This document shows positions 25,382 through 36,731 of a DNA stretch of 64,000 nt, one piece after another. Positions within the stretch are counted from its first letter, which is position 1. Each line of letters begins with the position of its first letter. Under the pieces are notes generated by a model that saw only the letters and a program-made list of their open reading frames with translations, searched no databases and was not told where the DNA came from. The position numbers and the translations under genes were made by a program. The stretch is from Bretschneidera sinensis (Eukaryota > Streptophyta > Magnoliopsida > Brassicales > Akaniaceae), in contig CM043699.1 of the NCBI GenBank assembly GCA_023935145.1, forward strand, positions 131,696,536-131,760,535, in the 5' to 3' direction.

Positions 25382-26598
25382 TGTAGATCGAGGTTTCAAC
25401 CCAAGAGGGGGGGTGAATTGGGTTTTTAAAACTTTTTGCGGAATTAATACAAGTTTATATAAATGAATAAGCAGCAAACAATTAAAACAAGTAATATGTT
25501 GTAAATAAAGAGTTTAGGGAGAAGATGATGCAAACTCAGATTATAGTGGTTCAGTAATATCATATACATTCCGACTCTACGTCCACTCTCTTCAAGGAAC
25601 TCCTTGAAGTAATCCACTAAGTAACTTAGTCTCACAACTTAGCCGGGTGTTGCACAAACCATACACAAACAAACTTACAGGTGTTGCTTAAACCGAACAA
25701 TCCCCTTCCTTTCAGAAGTTTCCCCTTCCTCTCGGAAGTAATCCCTTTACAAAAGATATTGTAAAGTAAAAGGTAGAGAGACAGCAAATGAAAGCTTATT
25801 ACAACATAAATGTCTATCTTTCAAAGTAAAGCTTGAAGAATGGCTCAATAAGACTATTTCAAAGCTTTTTGTGTTTCAAGAGTATAAAAACTTGATTGTG
25901 TGAGATCAACTCTTTTTGAATGTATGCAGCTTATTATTGAATGCTTAAATGAATGGGTTTATATAGCAATCAATTAATATGGTCGTTAGCACTTTAATTT
26001 GAAAAAGATTTGCTTTAAAACGTTCAGATTTGGAGTCCAACGATCATATTTTTGAAATATCAGTCGACTGGGTCGTGATACCAGTCGACTGGGTTCACTT
26101 GAAAAAATCATGTTTTCAAACCTTCTAGGTATCCAGTCGACTAGTGTTTTTCATCCAGTCGATTGGGGACTTTCTGTCCGTTTTACTAGTCGACTGGGTT
26201 GATTCATCCAGTCGACTGGGGACTTACTGTCCATTTTACCAGTCGACTAGGGACCTTCTGTCCCATATACCAGTCGACTGGTATATGTACCCAGTCGACT
26301 GGGTTGCTTTCCAACCCAGTTTTTCTTCTGTTTTTAAAAACAATTGTTTTAAAACAATTGATTTAGAAAACCTTTTTTGTTCGAGCCATTGAACAAGCTA
26401 TTACAGTGTATAAGTGAGACTTACATTGGTTCTAAAACCTTAAACCTATACTAGATCTTCAGTTTTCACTTGATACTTGATTTGGTTCGAGTTCTTGCAC
26501 TTTGTTCCTTGGTTGAATGTGTTTGATCCTTAGCTTAAACTTGTTACTGAAATAACAGTTGTGTTTTGCCATCATTAAAATACGGGCGAGGGTCAACA
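25382..26598 (-). repeat. Right (5') LTR of SIRE-like element
   Basis: The LTR runs from TGTAGATCGAGG to GAGGGTCAACA, 1217 bp, with TG..CA ends. About nine copies of CCAGTCGACTGG or one-base variants lie at 26060-26305. It is nearly collinear with the solo LTR at 42116-43364. Confidence 0.9.
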
Positions 26599-27516
26599 CC
26601 TCAAATCTATACCTCTTCAGCCAATCCCTCCTACCTCTCAGCTCCATCAAATCTTTCTCAATCTGCAATGCTTTATCCACCAGTACAACATAATTCCTTA
26701 TGCCTATATAAGAGAGTTTAGTTTGAATATCATAGTGTAATCCGTCTAAAAATCTCTTACATTTTCTCTCCTCCGTATTCACTAACTCAAGTAAAAACCT
26801 TGACAGGGCTATGAATCTACTATCATATTCAACCATTGATAAATTTCTCTGCCTTAGATGAATAAAATCTCTTTCTTGTTGTGCCCGAAAGGTATCTGGG
26901 AAATACTTTGCAAAGAACTCATCCTTAAACTTATTCAAAGTCAAAGGTTGTTCTACTTGTGTGCTTACCCTGGGCAAAATATCCTCCTACCATTGAGAAG
27001 CCTCACCCTCCAGCATAAATGAAGCAAAAGCCACCTTCTGTCTATCTGACACTGGTAAGACCTCAAAATATTTCTCCACATGTCTAATCCACTACTCAGC
27101 TTCCACTGGATTTACAGATCCTCTAAAAGACTGAGGTTTAAACTTAAGAAATCTCACAAAATAATCACCTTGTATCTCATGTGCAAACACACCTCCCTCA
27201 TGACCTCTTGCCTTACCACATCAGGTTCTCTTCTATCTCTTTCCTCTAATCTTCTCTATAGATTATCAGCTCTTTCTTCAGTTGTATTCATCCTCTCTAT
27301 AGCACGATTAAGAACTTCTCTCAATTCATCATTCCTACCCTCAAATACTCTCCCAACTCTACTAGTACCAGCTACACTATCAATATGTTCTCTTGCGGGA
27401 ATCACAGATTCAACTTCCTCCTCTGCTTCAGTTCTCCTAAAAATTAGGGGTCTACCACGTCCCCTCTGATTTAAAACTCTACCTCTAGCTCTAGCATGAC
27501 CACGTGTCATCCTCAA
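26599..27516 (-). pseudogene. Element B gag, C-terminal end cut by SIRE-like element
   Basis: The start codon is at 27516 (MRMTRGHARARGRV). The N-terminal part (to 27256) holds a helical segment ELREVLNRAIERMN. The capsid part (26977-26618) holds FPDTFRAQQERDFIHLRQ and MVEYDSRFIALSRF. The frame is broken by stops that replace Trp (EAE-stop-WIRH near 27090 and QW-stop-EDIL near 26985). After 26618 the frame runs into the SIRE LTR. The zinc knuckle, which should follow, is lost. The primer-binding site (27601-27609) lies 85 bp upstream of the start. Confidence 0.82.
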
Positions 27517-27600
27517 ACTCTACATTTAAAAATATAATTTATTTATATATTCCACTTTTTAAGTTCTCATGCAGTCTACAGAATCTTAAAACCTAATGAT

Positions 27601-27609
27601 CTGATACCA
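27601..27609 (-). other. Primer-binding site of element B
   Basis: The complement reads TGGTATCAG, followed by ATC where AGC is usual. It lies four bases inside the LTR at 27614 and is the same initiator-methionine tRNA site as in element A. Confidence 0.75.
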
Positions 27610-27613
27610 AAAT

Positions 27614-28564
27614 TGTAACAACCCATCCCAAGTTAGCCACCTCCGAGACGGTGTCATCACATTTTGAGAATCTCAGCACAACACATATATGCAACAATAA
27701 TATAATACAAACAAAAATTTTATTTTCAATCCTCAACCCTCAACAGGGAAGGTACATAAATCTGATATTAGCTTACGCATAATATACAACGTAAAATGCA
27801 TGAATATTTACAAATAATTATTTATTTCATTTTCTCACTAGTCTGAGGATATTGACACATACATGGCTTACAAAAAATGAATCCGTCTAACTCTCAACCC
27901 ACCAGTCTATTTGTCCTGTCTGCTACCTGATACCATTGTACAATGAGGAATGAGCTTCACAAGCTCAGTGAATTCCCCCGATTGCTGATTGTCACCACCT
28001 GACATAATATTTATATTAAAATTTTAATTTATTCTTGAATTCTTCATAAACCACACCCTTTGAAAATTCCCACTTTGACTTTTGGGAAATTTCATGAATG
28101 CTAAAAATTCAAAAATATAAACGTTACATTATTACCTTCTATTTTTCTAATAGCTTCTCGTAACTCTCTATAAAATTCCACCATAAACCCCTTCAAAATT
28201 TTTCTATTTCAACATTTCTTTCGGTCCCCAAGTATTTAAAGAAGACACGTAATGGAAGGAAAACTAAAAGAGTTTGGTAAGTGTGGAATTGTGTTTACAC
28301 AGAAACGTGTATATATATAAGCTTACTGCACTAAAAATCTCTGCAGCACTTGCTTATTTAAATTTGCAACTCTCCCATAGTCTCCACGTTTTAGCTTTGT
28401 TGGAAGGCATTCAAGCCTTCAAATTTACACTTGGCAAACTCAAATTTAAGTTGGCAGCAGGCATTGCCACCTGTTGCTATGTTTTACTGTTTCCCAGATT
28501 TTTTTTTTCTTCTTCAAACTTTTGTCTTCTCCAAACTTTTTCAGTATTCTTGGACATTCACGTC

Positions 28565-28629
<65 letters not shown>

Positions 28630-28739
28630 AAATTGCTTTATTCAAATACTAATAAACCTTTCACATATATTTTATTTTAATTCCATGTCATATTTATTAA
28701 ATTACTTATTTATCCTTACTTTACAAATACGGTATTACA
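27614..28739 (-). repeat. Right (5') LTR of element B, internally deleted
   Basis: The LTR begins TGTAACAACCC and ends CGGTATTACA, but is only 1126 bp. At about 27974 the text jumps from CTCAGTGAATT to CCCCCGATTGCTGATT. In the left LTR those two points are about 880 bp apart (6975 and 7856). The subrepeat block and hairpin were lost in the jump. Confidence 0.85.
28567..28626. repeat. (AT)30 microsatellite
   Basis: Sixty bases of uninterrupted AT dinucleotide lie inside element B's right LTR. They replace a short T-rich stretch of the sister LTR near 8455. The reading frames through it (poly-IYIY) are not genes. Confidence 0.97.
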
Positions 28740-28744
28740 TTATT

Positions 28745-29912
28745 TCCAGCATATACCAGCTGTAACAGTTTTCATTTATTTCCAGCATATACCGGTTGTC
28801 ACGATTTTCCTTTATTTCCAGCATATACCGGCTGTCATGATTTTTCAATTAGACCGGCCCCCTCTCGGTTCTTTTATTTAATGCATATACATATGAACAA
28901 TGATATGAAATATGCATATGAACAATAACATAAAAACAAATATGAATTCAAATATTTAAATTAGTTATCCTGATTATTCTCAATTTATTATTTAAAAAAA
29001 TTCACTAAATTCCTCTCCTAATAAATCACATCAAATCATCAATCATAACTTGTCAATATCCATTAAATTTCATCTTTTCATAATTCGTATCAAAACATCA
29101 ACCATAGCTCATCAAGAATTTCACTTATCGCTTTTATTATTAAATCAACTTATTATTCCAAAAATATTATTTTTCACATAATAATTTTCTACATGTCCAA
29201 AATTCCTATCATACTTATCAATCAATTTTTCATCTACCACCAAAGCCAAAGCTAAGAATTTATTTTAATATTATCACTAGATATTTCATTTTTATCTAGA
29301 TTACTTAAAGTAAATCTAACTCACCACGTAGCACTTAGAACTACCCGTGGATCACCTCCTTGCCTTTTCCGTTCCTCTCAGCAATTTCTCCCGGTTGAAT
29401 TCTGAGAAATTTTATGTATGCTAAATATTCAAAAATAAATATCACATTATTACCTTCTGTTTTTCTTAGAGCTCCTCGTAGTTCTCTATAAAATTCTCTC
29501 TTAAACCCCTTCAAAATTACACTTTCATCCTTTCTTTCGCTCTCCAAGTGTTTAGAGAAAATGAATAGTTTGAATTAAGGAAGGGAGAAAACCAAAGATT
29601 TACTAAGAAAAATTAAAGTAAAAAAAAATTATATATATATATATGCAAACATTTGGTATCTTGCCCCTCAAACTGTTGCCACGACTTTGTTAACATGTCT
29701 CACATGCAGCTTTCTTTGTTTCTCCACCTGCTGCCACATTTTTTTTTAAAAACAAAATTTTTTTCTTTTTTCTTTTTCATTATACTGTTCATGAATTTTT
29801 TTAAGAATTGTTTTATTCAAATAATAAATATTTCACACATACTTTATTTTAATTTCATGTTATATTTATTAAATTACTTCTTTACCTTTACTTTACGAAT
29901 ACAGATATTAGA
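28745..29912 (-). repeat. Right (5') LTR of element A, second part
   Basis: This resumes exactly where 6613 stopped, after the TTATT duplication, with TCCAGCATATACC subrepeats. It ends ACAGATATTAGA, a mutated form of GGTATTACA. The next bases, GTAGG, should be the target duplication of element A. A small deletion lies near 29395. Confidence 0.82.
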
Positions 29913-32900
29913 GTAGGTCCATCCCAAGATGACACATGTTGTAGTCTGATTGGATGAGAAAAATTACATATTAATCCTTTTTACATTCTAATGGTATAAT
30001 ATATTACTTTGTAGTTGTTTAATTAAATGGTTTAAAGAAACAAATCATTTATAGGAAAATTGGTGAAACAAAGATAAGAAAGTCCTGTGTGTAGTATGAC
30101 TTCAAAATGAGGAAAAGCTTTGCATTGTCAAATATTCATGCAGAAAGTAATCTTAATTAAAATCTTGACATAATTTCCCAATGTTAACGTTGCAAAGTTA
30201 GCTTCAAATTTCTCTTGATTTTCAAATTATTTTAGGGGTAGTTTATACTGTATACTGCATATGAGAAATATTTTTCTCGTACGTCATTTACAAGTCCTTT
30301 TGTTTGATTACAATTTTTATTACTTTTACTAATAAAAATTGACAAATTGTGTGATATATGTCTATGTCAGAGACTTTCTATAAGACTTTGTTTTAAATCA
30401 CGTTTTTATTTGTACTCATCAAAATTAATCAGGTGGAAAATATTACACAAGTTAATTAGAAGAAAAAACAATAACATTCCACCCACTTTTTAAGTTTTTT
30501 CATCTCTTTCTTTTCATGCGTATTCAACATTCAGAAAATTGCACCAGTTATTTTTTTAAGTTAGTATTATTTATCAATGAAACAGTTTTAAAAATTAAAA
30601 ATATATATAAAAAATTCGATCATGACTTCTTTTATATAAATAGAAAGATAAATACTATATACTAGGAGAAAAATATAACATTTTTTTTAGTATGAAAAAT
30701 TTATTGTTTGTTTTTTTACTATCAAAATTATTTAAAAAAATAAAAAGTGAATGTATATTTTTTTTTTTAAAAGTGTTAAATGACCTCCAAACGATTTTTA
30801 AATTTTATTAGAATCTTATTTTAATGCATTCAATCATCTTAAAGTCAAAAAATTAACGTTAAATTGATTAAAAATAATAATATATTACAACTAATTAAAA
30901 GTTTTAGGATTTTTGATACTAAAATTTTAGTTTGAATGCCTAAATGCAATGATCTCTATGAATAGAGTATATATGAACACACTCAAAAGAACTTCTCATG
31001 TTGTCCCATATGCAATATGTTGGTACACTCAAAGGATTGGGTTGGATAGGAATAGGAGCCACATACATAGTAATTCATCATTTTTGGTAAGCCAATTATA
31101 CAACCCATGTGCAATAGGCATAGTTCCCCAAAAGTAGTTTTGTTTTGTCCAAATTTGATTAAAATTGCTTCCAAAGAATCTAAGCCGACCAAATGTAATT
31201 TGCTCCATTGCATTGCATCTATTAATTTATTATATTTTTTTTTAAAAGAAGGAATCAATAAAAAAAAAACACTTCTATCTCTCTATTTTAATAATTACTA
31301 CTCCACTACTTTATGCTATTCAAATAAAACAATTGTCAATTTTGATATATATTTTTTTATTTTTTCACATTTTTAATTGTTTTTAATTTTTTTTTATGAT
31401 TTTAACTAAATTATTTTTTACAGGTTTAATTTTTTTAATAAAAAATACATGATTATTATGTTTATCATGTTTACCAATAAAAATGTAATTATTAATTTAT
31501 ATTTTATTACGTAAAATGATATAACAATAAAAAGAAAAGATAAAAAAAGAATTTGGTGGGAATATGGTGGACAAAAGTTGCTGGGACTGACTCAACCTTT
31601 GCCTTTATTGTCATCTTTTGCATTTTTTTTTAATTTCCCCAAATATAATAAATTATTGGTACTCATATTTCATGTTCTTTGTAATCCCCCACAATGTAGA
31701 CCGGTGTTATCCCATCATAATCAAGTACGTAAAAACAACATATTAATTACTTTCTTAGGATATATGTTGTTTGGTTTAACTGTAAAAATAATTTATTAAT
31801 TTAAAATAATTTATAATGCAATATTAATAAAAATATAAATTATTTAATATTTAATAAAATAATAATGAAAACAATTTTTTAAAGGCAAAAATCAATTCAT
31901 AAGTGAAAGAAAAAAAGCGGAAGAGAAAATAAACAAGAAATGATGGATAAAAAAACTGATTTTTTTTTTCAATTTTCATCACGTGTTTGGTTAAGATATG
32001 GAAAAAATGAGAGAGCAAAAAAAATGATAAAACAAATTTTATTTCGACTTTCACTCGCCAATCATTCTAATTTAGAAGAATTGAGATTAATTTATACATG
32101 TAAAAAAAAATCAATTATCTCATTATTCTTTCTTCTCACTTTTTTTGTATGGCAAAATGATAGAAAAATATTCTATACTCACCTATTTTTCTTCTTACTT
32201 TTTTTATCTATTTTTTTCTTTCTACCAATCATAAACTAAAGTAAATAAATTTCAACACCCCTTTGGTTTGGTACAAGAAATGCAATGGGAATAACATAAA
32301 ACTAAAATGCTATAAAAATTGAAGTTTGAGAGGATTAGGGAATAGATGTAAGTGTTTTTATTAATAAAATATATTGTTTCATGATCAATGAAAATGAACA
32401 AGTTATCAAATTTAAATTAGTATATTGATTTTTTTAGTTAGGCATAACACAATATATTTTACCAATAAAATATCATTATCTCATTCACACTATCTCTCTC
32501 AAGTTTCATTTTTAGTAATTCTCTTATTTTCGGAAACCAAACATTATTTTTGTACCTAACCCTTCAATTAAGTGTCTCAAACGGAATCGAAAATTATCTA
32601 AAGTTAAGGTAGAGATTTCGTTTTTTATGCGTTTGACAGATACACAATTCTTTAACGTGTTCAATTTCGTATAAATTGACAAACAACCAAGTATTAAGTT
32701 GTAAAAATAATATGTATCAATCACTCGACATTTATCACAAAGTTATCGGTACCTAAAATTTGTTTGAATCACATAAAAATTTACAAAATTACAAAATATA
32801 AAAAAAAATCCATTTTCATAAATAATATCAAACAAATACATAAAATTATAAAAAAAATGATAAAAAAAAATTTGTGCTCAACAACTAGAAGCGGTGAATT

Positions 32901-33267
32901 TAGTGATGAAAGCTTTTGTTGCATTAACCAAATGTGGCTTTATAAAAGAAATCAAATTAATTGTGTTTAATATTAATTTTCTTTTTGTTTAATTATATAT
33001 TATTATTATAATTAGGGTGTTTAATATTAATCTTTAATCAATCAAGTTGAAATGCATGCACAAACCACCATTTAATACTTCTGAATAAATTAAGGCAAAG
33101 GGGTTTAGGGGGTTGGAGGTAATTGCATTAAGCAGAGACAGGGAGGATGATATATATGGTTCGAAGTGGAGGGGCAATGTTCTACGGTTGCCATGCATTC
33201 TTTCGCAGCCCCATGTGCACAACCAACATAAAAAATTTAATTTCCAATATTTAAAAGCTTGTGAATA
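29913..33267. repeat. Segmental duplication copy 1, left part (non-coding)
   Basis: This AT-rich DNA matches 58936-61837 in the same order. Anchors include CTCGTACGTCATTTACAAG (30274 and 59014), CAACCCATGTGCAATAG (31101 and 59905) and the block 32875-33260 against 61450-61835. By eye most aligned stretches are above 90 percent identical, apart from indels. About 260 bp at 29990-30250 is absent from copy 2, and part of a dispersed repeat near 31320 is missing here. I see no gene, RNA or clear regulatory site. Confidence 0.8.
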
Positions 33268-33536
33268 TCTATATTTATACTTATTATTAATAAAGTCATA
33301 ACTTTTGTTTGGTGTTCACTCCTCAAAACATATCTTAAACTTCTACTTAAATATATAAATAAAGTTATATATGTAACTCAATTGACTCCAGCTCTTCACA
33401 TCTTTCTCATTTGTTTTTCTCTCTCACTATCTCACTCGAACTTATTTTTTCTACTTTTTTTATCTCTTTTATCTTCAACTCGTGTTGATTTTCTATATTT
33501 GACATGCTTTTAGGTAATAAGATATATAATTATTAG

Positions 33537-34162
33537 TGTCAGAAAAATGAGAGTAAAGGGTTGTTTGAAAACCCAAAAGGCATTAGTTTAAATCAAATGG
33601 TTTTGATTTAAATAGAGAAGGTGTGAGATTAAATCAAAAGGCGTCAGTTTAAATCAAAGGTAGTGATTTAAACATAAAAGGGGTGAGATTTAATAATTGA
33701 TTTTTAAATAGACACAATCTGGTCCGTTAAAAACTAACAGACATGATCGTAAAACTCTCATTAAATCTGGAAAAAAAAAATGTCTTTCCAACTGGAAAAC
33801 ACGACTTTCCTTAACCATTTCAAGAGGTGCTTCTGCACTTATAAATATCCATCACTTCCCACTTTCATAATACAAATTTTTTTTTTCGTTATCTCTTCTT
33901 TCTTTCTTATCTCTTCTCTCAAAACTCTACCATAATATTTCAGTATTTCAAAGCAGGATTAAATCGGAAGTTCTTCAGATTTTAATGTCTATAGACTTCA
34001 AGTTTGAGACTTGGTTGTATCCTGGAGGACTTTTAGTCTCTAACCCATAGCAAACTTGTTTATACAAGTGGGGATGAATAAAGCCTTAAAGATAGTGTTT
34101 ACTACACGCCTCTAAATCTTGATTTTCATATTCTATTCCAGTTCATAAAAAAAACTACAACA
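33537..34162 (+). repeat. 5' LTR of element E
   Basis: This is 626 bp, matching 43472-44088 and 62120-62753. Its middle has the repeated word TTAAATCAAA (AGTTTAAATCAAATGG and variants). I could not see a convincing tRNA primer site after it. Confidence 0.82.
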
Positions 34163-34191
34163 ATTTTAAGGCTTTATTTCTGTCCAACAAA

Positions 34192-34950
34192 ATGGAGACT
34201 GAATCATTCAAGGTGATAAATCAAGATTTCATCTAGCTAGATAGATTCGATAAAAATAATTTCAGTCAGTGGCAAGACAAGATTATGTTCTTGCTTACTG
34301 CATTGAAAATTTCCTATATATTGGATCTGAATCTGCAGTCCATTCACAAACATCAAATCGACTCGTAATATTTGGAATGTTCTTGAGTACAAATACAAAG
34401 TGGAAGAAGATGGTACAAATAAGTATTTAGATTCCAAATACTTTGATTTCAAAATGTTTGACAATAAACCTATCTTAGAATAAGTGCACGAATTACAAGT
34501 TATTGTCAATAAACTCCGAGCTTTAAAAATTGTTTTGCCTGAATCATTCCAAGTGCGGGCTATTATAGCTAAACTTTCCCCTTCTTGGAAGGATTATGGA
34601 AAAATATTGTTGCATAAATCTGAGGACTATACTTTATAACAAATTAAAAAAAAAAAAAAAACATCTTCGTATTGAAGAAGAGTCACGTTTACGTGACAAA
34701 AGTAGTGATGCTCAAAGTGGTCATAAAGTGCATCATGTGGAGGCAAACAAAACTAAAAAGCATGCTTTACAAGTGAAAGCTGGAGGAAAATTTAAAAAGA
34801 CTGCAGGAAATAATAAGGGGAAAGATAATTTGCTTCTGTATATAGTGGTATGCAAATTTAATTATTTTGAAAACGAAAGTGGATATGGAATACATTTGAG
34901 GATGACAATAACATATCAATTCGTTTGGCTTTATTTGTTGAAGTTGTGAG
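34192..34950 (+). pseudogene. Element E gag, internally deleted and broken
   Basis: ATG at 34192 opens METESFKVINQDF, then LDRFDKNNFSQWQDKIMFLL, the usual copia gag opening. After about residue 60 the text jumps (near HKHQI) to RNIWNVLEYKYK, skipping part of the capsid, and the frame changes. It then reads YFDFKMFDNKPILE, VHELQVIVNKLRALK and HLRIEEESRLRDKS. Stops occur at several points. E' at 62784 carries the same jump, so the deletion predates the duplication. Confidence 0.78.
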
Positions 34951-35412
34951 GCCATTTGACTTGTTTGTATTTAAATTTATAATTTAATTTTGTTGGTTAA
35001 ATTATTTAGTGACACTATAAATTTACATGAGATGTTAAATTGAGATTTATTATAAATTTATAGTAAAAGTTACTATGAACATTTCTTACTATAGCTTACT
35101 TGTGTGCATGAGTTGTCGTCAAATAAATATTGACTTTAAAAGGCATGGTCATATATCTATCTAGTGGGAATGGATTTATTCGTAAAAAAAAAATAATTAA
35201 TGTTCAAATGAAAATATCTTGCTTGAGATGTTACTGTTATGTATAAGAAACATGAAGCTAATAAATTTCCGTGTTTGAGTGTACATCTTTAAGACATAAT
35301 ATGAATACGAGTAACATTGTGTTGAAACAAAATGATAGGGGTTGTTTTGGTTTGTGCATAGAAAACTCACATGATTAATTAATACATATGTAAGAAGAAT
35401 TAATTGTAGATG
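34951..35412. other. Element E internal, non-coding
   Basis: AT-rich sequence with no recognisable coding, matched base for base with few changes at 63536-63989. It ends with AGATG, the left target duplication of element D. Confidence 0.6.
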
Positions 35413-36731
35413 TGTCGTACGATTATCTACCTAAATTAATGAGTAAATAATCGCACTTGTTTTACTTACAAGTGCACAAGGTCGACAGTGTAGTATAGTG
35501 TGCGAATGCAAGATCATCTCCACAGGGATTGGTAAAGTTCAATTTAGAATTATATTCGCAATATAAAATGATAGAAATAATAAAAGCGTTGAGAAATAAT
35601 AAAGATAAAATACTAAGGATAAAGGCGTAGGGACTTGATATCCACCACTAATTATGCTACCACAATATAACAGTATGCCAATGCTTTATTCATGCCATGT
35701 ATACCTACTGGTTGCCAACCTAAAGGCATGGTATCTACTCCTTAAGCTATTGATTTCCCTAAGCAACGAGTTAGGCATGGTATCTACTCTAACTCTTTTC
35801 TTCCTTAAGGGATTCAGCATGGTATCTGCTTGAGTTGTTCCTTAAGAAAACATAAGTACTATGGAAATCGACAACCACATGAGACCTAGGGCATGGTATC
35901 TACTCCCGGTTTCCCATGTTGATTAACCCGGGTATCCGGATAAGATATCCCTTGTTACTAATGTTAGACCCAGGACTCGGTCATCCAAATTGATCTAACT
36001 AACAAGTCCATACCACATGCACATATTGATCAGACATATATATATGAGGAATTTAAATAAAAGCGGGTATTAATCAAGTTTAAGCAACAGAACATAAATA
36101 TCGCAAGGCGCCAATACTAAATTTATTGAGTAAACATAATTAGGGCTTCAACCAAGCCCTACTAAGAATTTAATTACACATTATAAAATAAAAATGAAAG
36201 AAGAAACCCGAGAGAAGAGTCGTCAATTCCGCTCCACAGTCTCCTTCTCCAAGCTATAGCAAAAGATAAAAGAATGGATCTAAGAAGTGATCCCTCCAAG
36301 AGGTGATGCCTTTTGTGTGTGATTTACAAGTGTATTTATAGGTCTTTGAGAAGTCCTAAGAAGCTCATGAGTTCCTAAACTTTCCTAAAACACAAAACTC
36401 CTTTATTTCCAAAATAGGGTTATTTCTAAAACAGGGTTCTGTAGTTTACTGTTCACGCCCGTACATATGCGCTCGATCGCATATGTGGTGCGCTCGATCG
36501 CAATTCTACGCTCGATCGCACAGAGGAGTGCGCTCGATCACAATCTAGCCAGCAGCTGCTCCAGGATTTCCAGATTTCTTCCTTGAAGTGCCAAAAATGC
36601 TTCTTTTTCTCCAAGACCCTATAAAAACGTGTAAAACACAAAAGTGAAGTAAAATAGACTAAAACATATAGATAAAGAACTTAACAAATGTAAATTAAGG
36701 GGCTTAAATATGAATATTTAAGCTCCTATCA
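35413..36731 (-). repeat. Left (3') LTR of element D
   Basis: This is 1319 bp. The word GCATGGTATCTACT recurs about five times in 35720-35905. A run of four GCTCGATCGCA-type palindromic words lies at 36470-36542. The purine tract AGTTTGAGGGTG is the complement of 36732-36743, just inside. Confidence 0.9.

Larger units (their letters stand above)
16798..26598 (-). mobile_element. SIRE-like Ty1/copia element
   Basis: The order on the minus strand is 5' LTR (25382-26598), primer-binding site, gag, protease, integrase, RT, RNase H, an extra env-position ORF, polypurine tract and 3' LTR (16798-17496, its outer 487 bp lost). Integrase before RT defines Ty1/copia. The extra 3' ORF, the GGGGGAGAT purine tract and the 1.2-kb LTR point to the SIRE/Maximus lineage. 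The right flank is element B gag (next five bases CCTCA). The left flank is element C gag, so no target duplication can be shown. Confidence 0.85.
6614..28739 (-). mobile_element. Gypsy element B, Tekay/Del type, with elements C and SIRE nested in it
   Basis: Element B is bounded by LTRs 6614-8577 and 27614-28739, flanked by identical 5-bp duplications TTATT at 6609-6613 and 28740-28744. This proves that the two ends belong to one insertion into element A's LTR. Its own internal DNA is now only pol at 8578-10001 and gag at 26599-27613. Between them lie element C, inserted in B's pol after CTGAT, and a SIRE-like copia element, inserted in B's gag. The middle of B (RT, RNase H, protease, part of gag) is missing through a deletion whose scar is at 16797/16798. 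Confidence 0.85.

Noticed and set aside
16798..26598. A simple SIRE insertion into a single gypsy gag
   Set aside because: The gag flanks overlap by about 440 bp and differ in sequence, the left LTR is truncated, and no target duplication matches. Two different gypsy copies and a deletion fit better.
28431..28631. Small protein of repeated Ile-Tyr
   Set aside because: It is a translation of the (AT)30 microsatellite.
30949..33301. Several short reading frames of 60-100 codons in the duplicated AT-rich region
   Set aside because: They have low complexity, no motifs and no conserved frame between the two duplication copies.
36453..36641. Minus-strand frame in the LTR of element D
   Set aside because: It runs through the GCTCGATCGC repeats of an LTR and shows no protein features.
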